From contig JAHITL010000058.1 in the NCBI GenBank assembly GCA_018817545.1, forward strand, positions 1-6,806: 6,806 nt of DNA, read 5' to 3'. This DNA comes from Patescibacteria group bacterium (GTDB taxonomy: Bacteria > Patescibacteriota > Patescibacteriia > Patescibacteriales > GWC2-42-12). The translations under genes and the position numbers were made by a program. The notes below the pieces were generated by a model. That model ran no database searches and was not told the origin of the DNA. It was given only the letters and a program-made list of their open reading frames with translations. Of this stretch, positions 3,954 to 6,806 are shown in pieces (within the stretch, counting starts at the first letter, position 1; the number at the start of each line of letters is the position of its first letter).

Positions 3954-6806
3954 TTAGTAATTAAATGAATAACCATTAACTGGTAAATTCTTTAATAAAT
4001 AACCATTGCCATAAGAACCAACGGTAGTGTCATTCCACTGCCAATTAGTACCTGTACTAATAGTATCAACTGAAGTTAGACTTAGGGTTAAGTTGTTAGT
4101 GTTAACAGCTCCCAAAGTACCAACGCTTACTTTTACTACATATGTTCTGTTGGTAGAAATCAACGAATCGCTAGCCAAAGGAATAATGTATTGAGTACTA
4201 GATGTTGCTAAAGAAACTGGAGCGCTAATTAAATTAGTGGATAGATCAGCAAGATCATAAACACCAACAACAGCTATTGTGCCAGCGCCATTAAAGACTG
4301 GGGTAATAGCAAATTGTTTGAAATTAACTGAACCATTTTGAGCAACAACTTTAAATCTTAATACTTCTTGAGTTCCAATACTTAACACTCTGCTAGCAGG
4401 AACGGTATTGTTAGAAGAATACTCACCAAGATCAACAACTGCTTTACTAGCTACTGAAAGCATAGTATTTGCTGATACAGGAGTTGAAACAACATCAGCA
4501 GGAACGCTAGAACCGATCTGATATCTGTAATCAGTCAACTTCAATTTAGACTGTGTTCTAGTAGTTACATTGTTAGTGCCAACTGTATTGTAATTAGCAG
4601 TAACCGTAACACTTGTTCCAATAGTACTTACCGGGACAGAAATGTTTAATGTTTTATCAAAAAAAGCAACAAAATCAGAACCATTAGCAACTACAGGAGC
4701 AGTAACACTACCAATAGTTAATGAATTAATAGCGGTTCCTTCTGGAGTAGTGCCATCATTTTGATAAACCTTAAACTTCAAACTTGAAAGTGTAGCTGCA
4801 CCATTAGTAGCAACAAACTTATAAACAGCTGCTGTAGCGCCAGTAGAACCACCAACGACTAACGCAGATGGAGCATCAGCGCTTACTGAAACCGGAGTAG
4901 CAACAAAACCAGCTACAAAAGTCAAAGTCTGTCCAGCAATATTAGCAGGCTCAACTGTTAAAGTAGTAGTAACAGTTCTAGCAGTAATAGCTAAATCACT
5001 AACCTGCAATGTACTATTATCGCCAACTAAAGCAACGTCAGCAAAAACGTCAATCGTTTTAGTCTGACCTGGTTGCAAAGTAAAATCAACTGGGAAATTA
5101 TTAGCTGAAGGAGTAGCAACTGGACTACCAATAACATTAGTAGGTGTTTCCGAAATATAAAGATTGGTAGCATCAGTAATTCCCATTGTACCAACAGCCA
5201 ACTTAACAGCAACATTAGTTGCTCTAACTGCTTCTGAAGAACCAGCTTGAAATACAAACGAACCAATCTTTTGTTTCTGAACATTAGAAGAAATGGTTTG
5301 TACAGAAGCAAATGCATTATTCTTTGACAAAATAGCTAATCCAGTAGAAACAATAGTTAATGCTGAAGTACCGTAAGAAGTGCTAACGACTGGAGTATTC
5401 GCAAAAGAAGTAACTCCTTGATAAGCGCCAGCAACAGCTGCTAAATTAGTAGTAATAGTTGTTGCAGTAGTTAAAGCACTATTCATTACTAAAGTGCCTT
5501 TTACTTCAACTGTTACGGTTTGGCCTGCAGAAATGGTGAATAAGTTAGTAGTGCCATAAGTTTTAGTAGTGGTAGCAAAAGTGCCAGCAATTGTCTGTAA
5601 AGCACTCTGAGAAGTGCCCTTTGCCTCACCATTAACAAAAACAGATAGATTATTAACCCCATCACCTACAGCAACAACACCATTAAACGAAACAGCTGCA
5701 TTTAAAGTAGTAATTTTCATATCTTCACCATAAGCTTTCATTGTGTATTTTGCTAAAGTTACATTAGAAGCATTCTTAACAACTTGTGTTGTAGAGAAAG
5801 TCTGATCTTTTGCAATAACTAAATTACCTGAATTAATAGTAGCTGAACCTGTAGTTTTAGGTAAACTACTAGCAGTCACATTAACTCCATAGTTAGAATC
5901 AACTAACTCAATATCCGAGGCAACCTGTAATGAAAAACTAAAAGTGGAATTTGATCCTTTAACAATATCTCCTCTTAATTCTATTGTTCTATTTCCAGTA
6001 TCCAATAAAACTGGAGCTGATGTTAAATCAAAAACTACTCTGTTACTACTATTAATAGTAGAAGTGGCTCCCGTCTGAATGCCGTTTACATATAACTTTA
6101 AATTCTGAATAGAATCAGATGCAATTGAGCCAAGTTGTCTAAAGCTTACATACTTAAAATTAACTGACTTATCGGTAATAGTTAATGGAGCTGACCATAA
6201 AGTAGTATTTACTGTGCCAGCATTTACATTGCCAGATCCAGAAACTGCGCCAACAGCAACTTTAGCTAAATCAGAAGCATTCATAGCTGACATCTGATTG
6301 CCATTGACTGGAAAAGCTCCAACAATAGTAGCACCATCAGTAACAACGTCCGAAGCAGCATTAATAGCAAGTCCAACATTACCAGTTACTCCAGCAATAT
6401 CAGCTTTTACACTGATAGTTTTTGTTTGACCGGCAGGAATTATAATAAGTCCTGTGCCAGAAAAAGTAACGTAGCCGCTACTTAAAGAACCAGCATCAGT
6501 TAATTTTGTATTACCTTCATAAAGATATATAGAAGATAAAACGCTATCAGAAGAAATGCCAACTCTCTTTAATTTAATGGACTTAACAGTCACAGCACCA
6601 TCATTAGCAGCAGTTAATTTAAATGAAACCATATTAGCAATCGCTTGACCACCAATAACATTTGTAGAAACAGCTGTGTCTGAAGCCAAAGCTACAGTTA
6701 AGCCAGTTCCTGAACCAGCAGTTCCACCTGCGCCTGATGTAGTATCAGACAAAGTAGTATCATTAGCAGCAATTGCAATACCACCAGCAACAATAGCTGC
6801 AGCAGA
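3954..6806 (-). CDS. Large secreted multi-domain beta-sandwich protein, S-layer-like (5' end beyond window)
   Basis: The frame is open from the right edge to TAA at 3954-3956, about 950 visible residues. The first in-frame TTG (6752) is not a credible start: the 18 codons before it read SAAAIVAGGIAIAANDTT, the hydrophobic core and AIA cleavage site of a signal peptide, so the true start lies outside. The mature part is rich in S, T, V, A and N, contains no cysteine, and shows about six tandem Ig-like beta-sandwich units (counting from the TTG: 16-150, 165-305, 308-465, 470-612, 618-740, 760-900; boundaries approximate). Recurring signatures are 'FKLTA..DGAVTVKSIKL', 'LYVNG' or 'IYLYEG' strands, and 'I.AGQT.T..V' (AGQTKTISVKADI, AGQTVTVEVKGT, PGQTKTIDVFADV). 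The tail ends in GYLLKNLPVNGY. No TM helix or LPXTG is present at the C-terminus. Size, repetition and composition suggest an S-layer or other cell-surface lattice protein, typical of Patescibacteria; the function is inferred. Sampled lines are about 38 percent G+C versus about 27 percent in the Cys-repeat gene. Confidence 0.8.
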   Translation of the reverse strand, partial: SAAAIVAGGIAIAANDTTLSDTTSGAGGTAGSGTGLTVALASDTAVSTNVIGGQAIANMVSFKLTAANDGAVTVKSIKLKRVGISSDSVLSSIYLYEGNTKLTDAGSLSSGYVTFSGTGLIIIPAGQTKTISVKADIAGVTGNVGLAINAASDVVTDGATIVGAFPVNGNQMSAMNASDLAKVAVGAVSGSGNVNAGTVNTTLWSAPLTITDKSVNFKYVSFRQLGSIASDSIQNLKLYVNGIQTGATSTINSSNRVVFDLTSAPVLLDTGNRTIELRGDIVKGSNSTFSFSLQVASDIELVDSNYGVNVTASSLPKTTGSATINSGNLVIAKDQTFSTTQVVKNASNVTLAKYTMKAYGEDMKITTLNAAVSFNGVVAVGDGVNNLSVFVNGEAKGTSQSALQTIAGTFATTTKTYGTTNLFTISAGQTVTVEVKGTLVMNSALTTATTITTNLAAVAGAYQGVTSFANTPVVSTSYGTSALTIVSTGLAILSKNNAFASVQTISSNVQKQKIGSFVFQAGSSEAVRATNVAVKLAVGTMGITDATNLYISETPTNVIGSPVATPSANNFPVDFTLQPGQTKTIDVFADVALVGDNSTLQVSDLAITARTVTTTLTVEPANIAGQTLTFVAGFVATPVSVSADAPSALVVGGSTGATAAVYKFVATNGAATLSSLKFKVYQNDGTTPEGTAINSLTIGSVTAPVVANGSDFVAFFDKTLNISVPVSTIGTSVTVTANYNTVGTNNVTTRTQSKLKLTDYRYQIGSSVPADVVSTPVSANTMLSVASKAVVDLGEYSSNNTVPASRVLSIGTQEVLRFKVVAQNGSVNFKQFAITPVFNGAGTIAVVGVYDLADLSTNLISAPVSLATSSTQYIIPLASDSLISTNRTYVVKVSVGTLGAVNTNNLTLSLTSVDTISTGTNWQWNDTTVGSYGNGYLLKNLPVNGYSFNY

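Noticed and set aside
5027..5317. Minus-strand ORF of 96 codons rich in leucine
   Set aside because: Alternate frame inside the large beta-sandwich gene; the L-rich low-complexity translation comes from its T/V/A-rich codons.
6750..6752. TTG as start codon of the large secreted protein
   Set aside because: The frame continues upstream through a signal-peptide core to the window edge, and starting here would delete the export signal.
3954..6806. Alternative genetic code (TGA as glycine, as in Gracilibacteria/SR1)
   Set aside because: Glycine is encoded by GGN throughout the long frames and no in-frame TGA occurs in about 1,900 codons, so standard bacterial code is the simpler reading.

Overview
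The window is A+T-rich bacterial DNA. All supported genes lie on the minus strand, so transcription runs from high to low coordinates. The protein types suggest a member of the Candidate Phyla Radiation (Patescibacteria) or a similar small-genome, monoderm-like bacterium. These include a cysteine-free multi-domain secreted protein of S-layer style, a membrane-anchored TSP3/Ig-like surface protein, small coiled-coil proteins and a sensor protein with a short extracytoplasmic region. No start codon has a clear Shine-Dalgarno sequence. All five visible stops are TAA, and long frames with ordinary GGN glycine codons contain no in-frame TGA, which argues for code 11. The taxonomic assignment is inference; no marker gene is present.

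Layout from right to left, which is the direction of transcription. (1) 6806-3954: a large secreted beta-sandwich protein whose true start lies beyond the right edge; the visible frame opens inside its signal peptide. (2) 3953-3663: a 291-bp intergenic region with a strong bidirectional hairpin terminator, an inverted pair of REP-like palindromes, and a near-perfect extended -10 promoter. (3) 3662-3543: a 39-residue ORF whose ATG falls almost on the predicted transcription start, implying a leaderless mRNA. (4) 3482-3147 and 3094-2846: two small coiled-coil proteins sharing an almost identical 3' cassette; the upstream copy has a 2-bp insertion that truncates its C-terminus. (5) 2787-394: a 797-residue surface protein made of a signal peptide or TM segment, a period-4 Q/E/K-[S/P]-x-x stalk, thirteen C-x10-C repeats, TSP3 calcium-binding repeats, an Ig-like domain and a C-terminal TM anchor. 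(6) 336-1: the N-terminal 112 residues of a membrane sensor protein, probably a histidine kinase, cut by the left edge.

Genes 3-6 are co-directional, with gaps of only 52-60 bp and no visible terminator between them, so they may form one operon driven by the promoter at 3671-3698. If so, the operon joins small coiled-coil proteins, a disulfide-rich stalk-like surface protein and a membrane sensor. The upstream S-layer-like gene is separated by its own terminator. The most unusual items are the strictly spaced C-x10-C array, the apparently leaderless small ORF, the frameshifted paralogue pair and the REP doublet.
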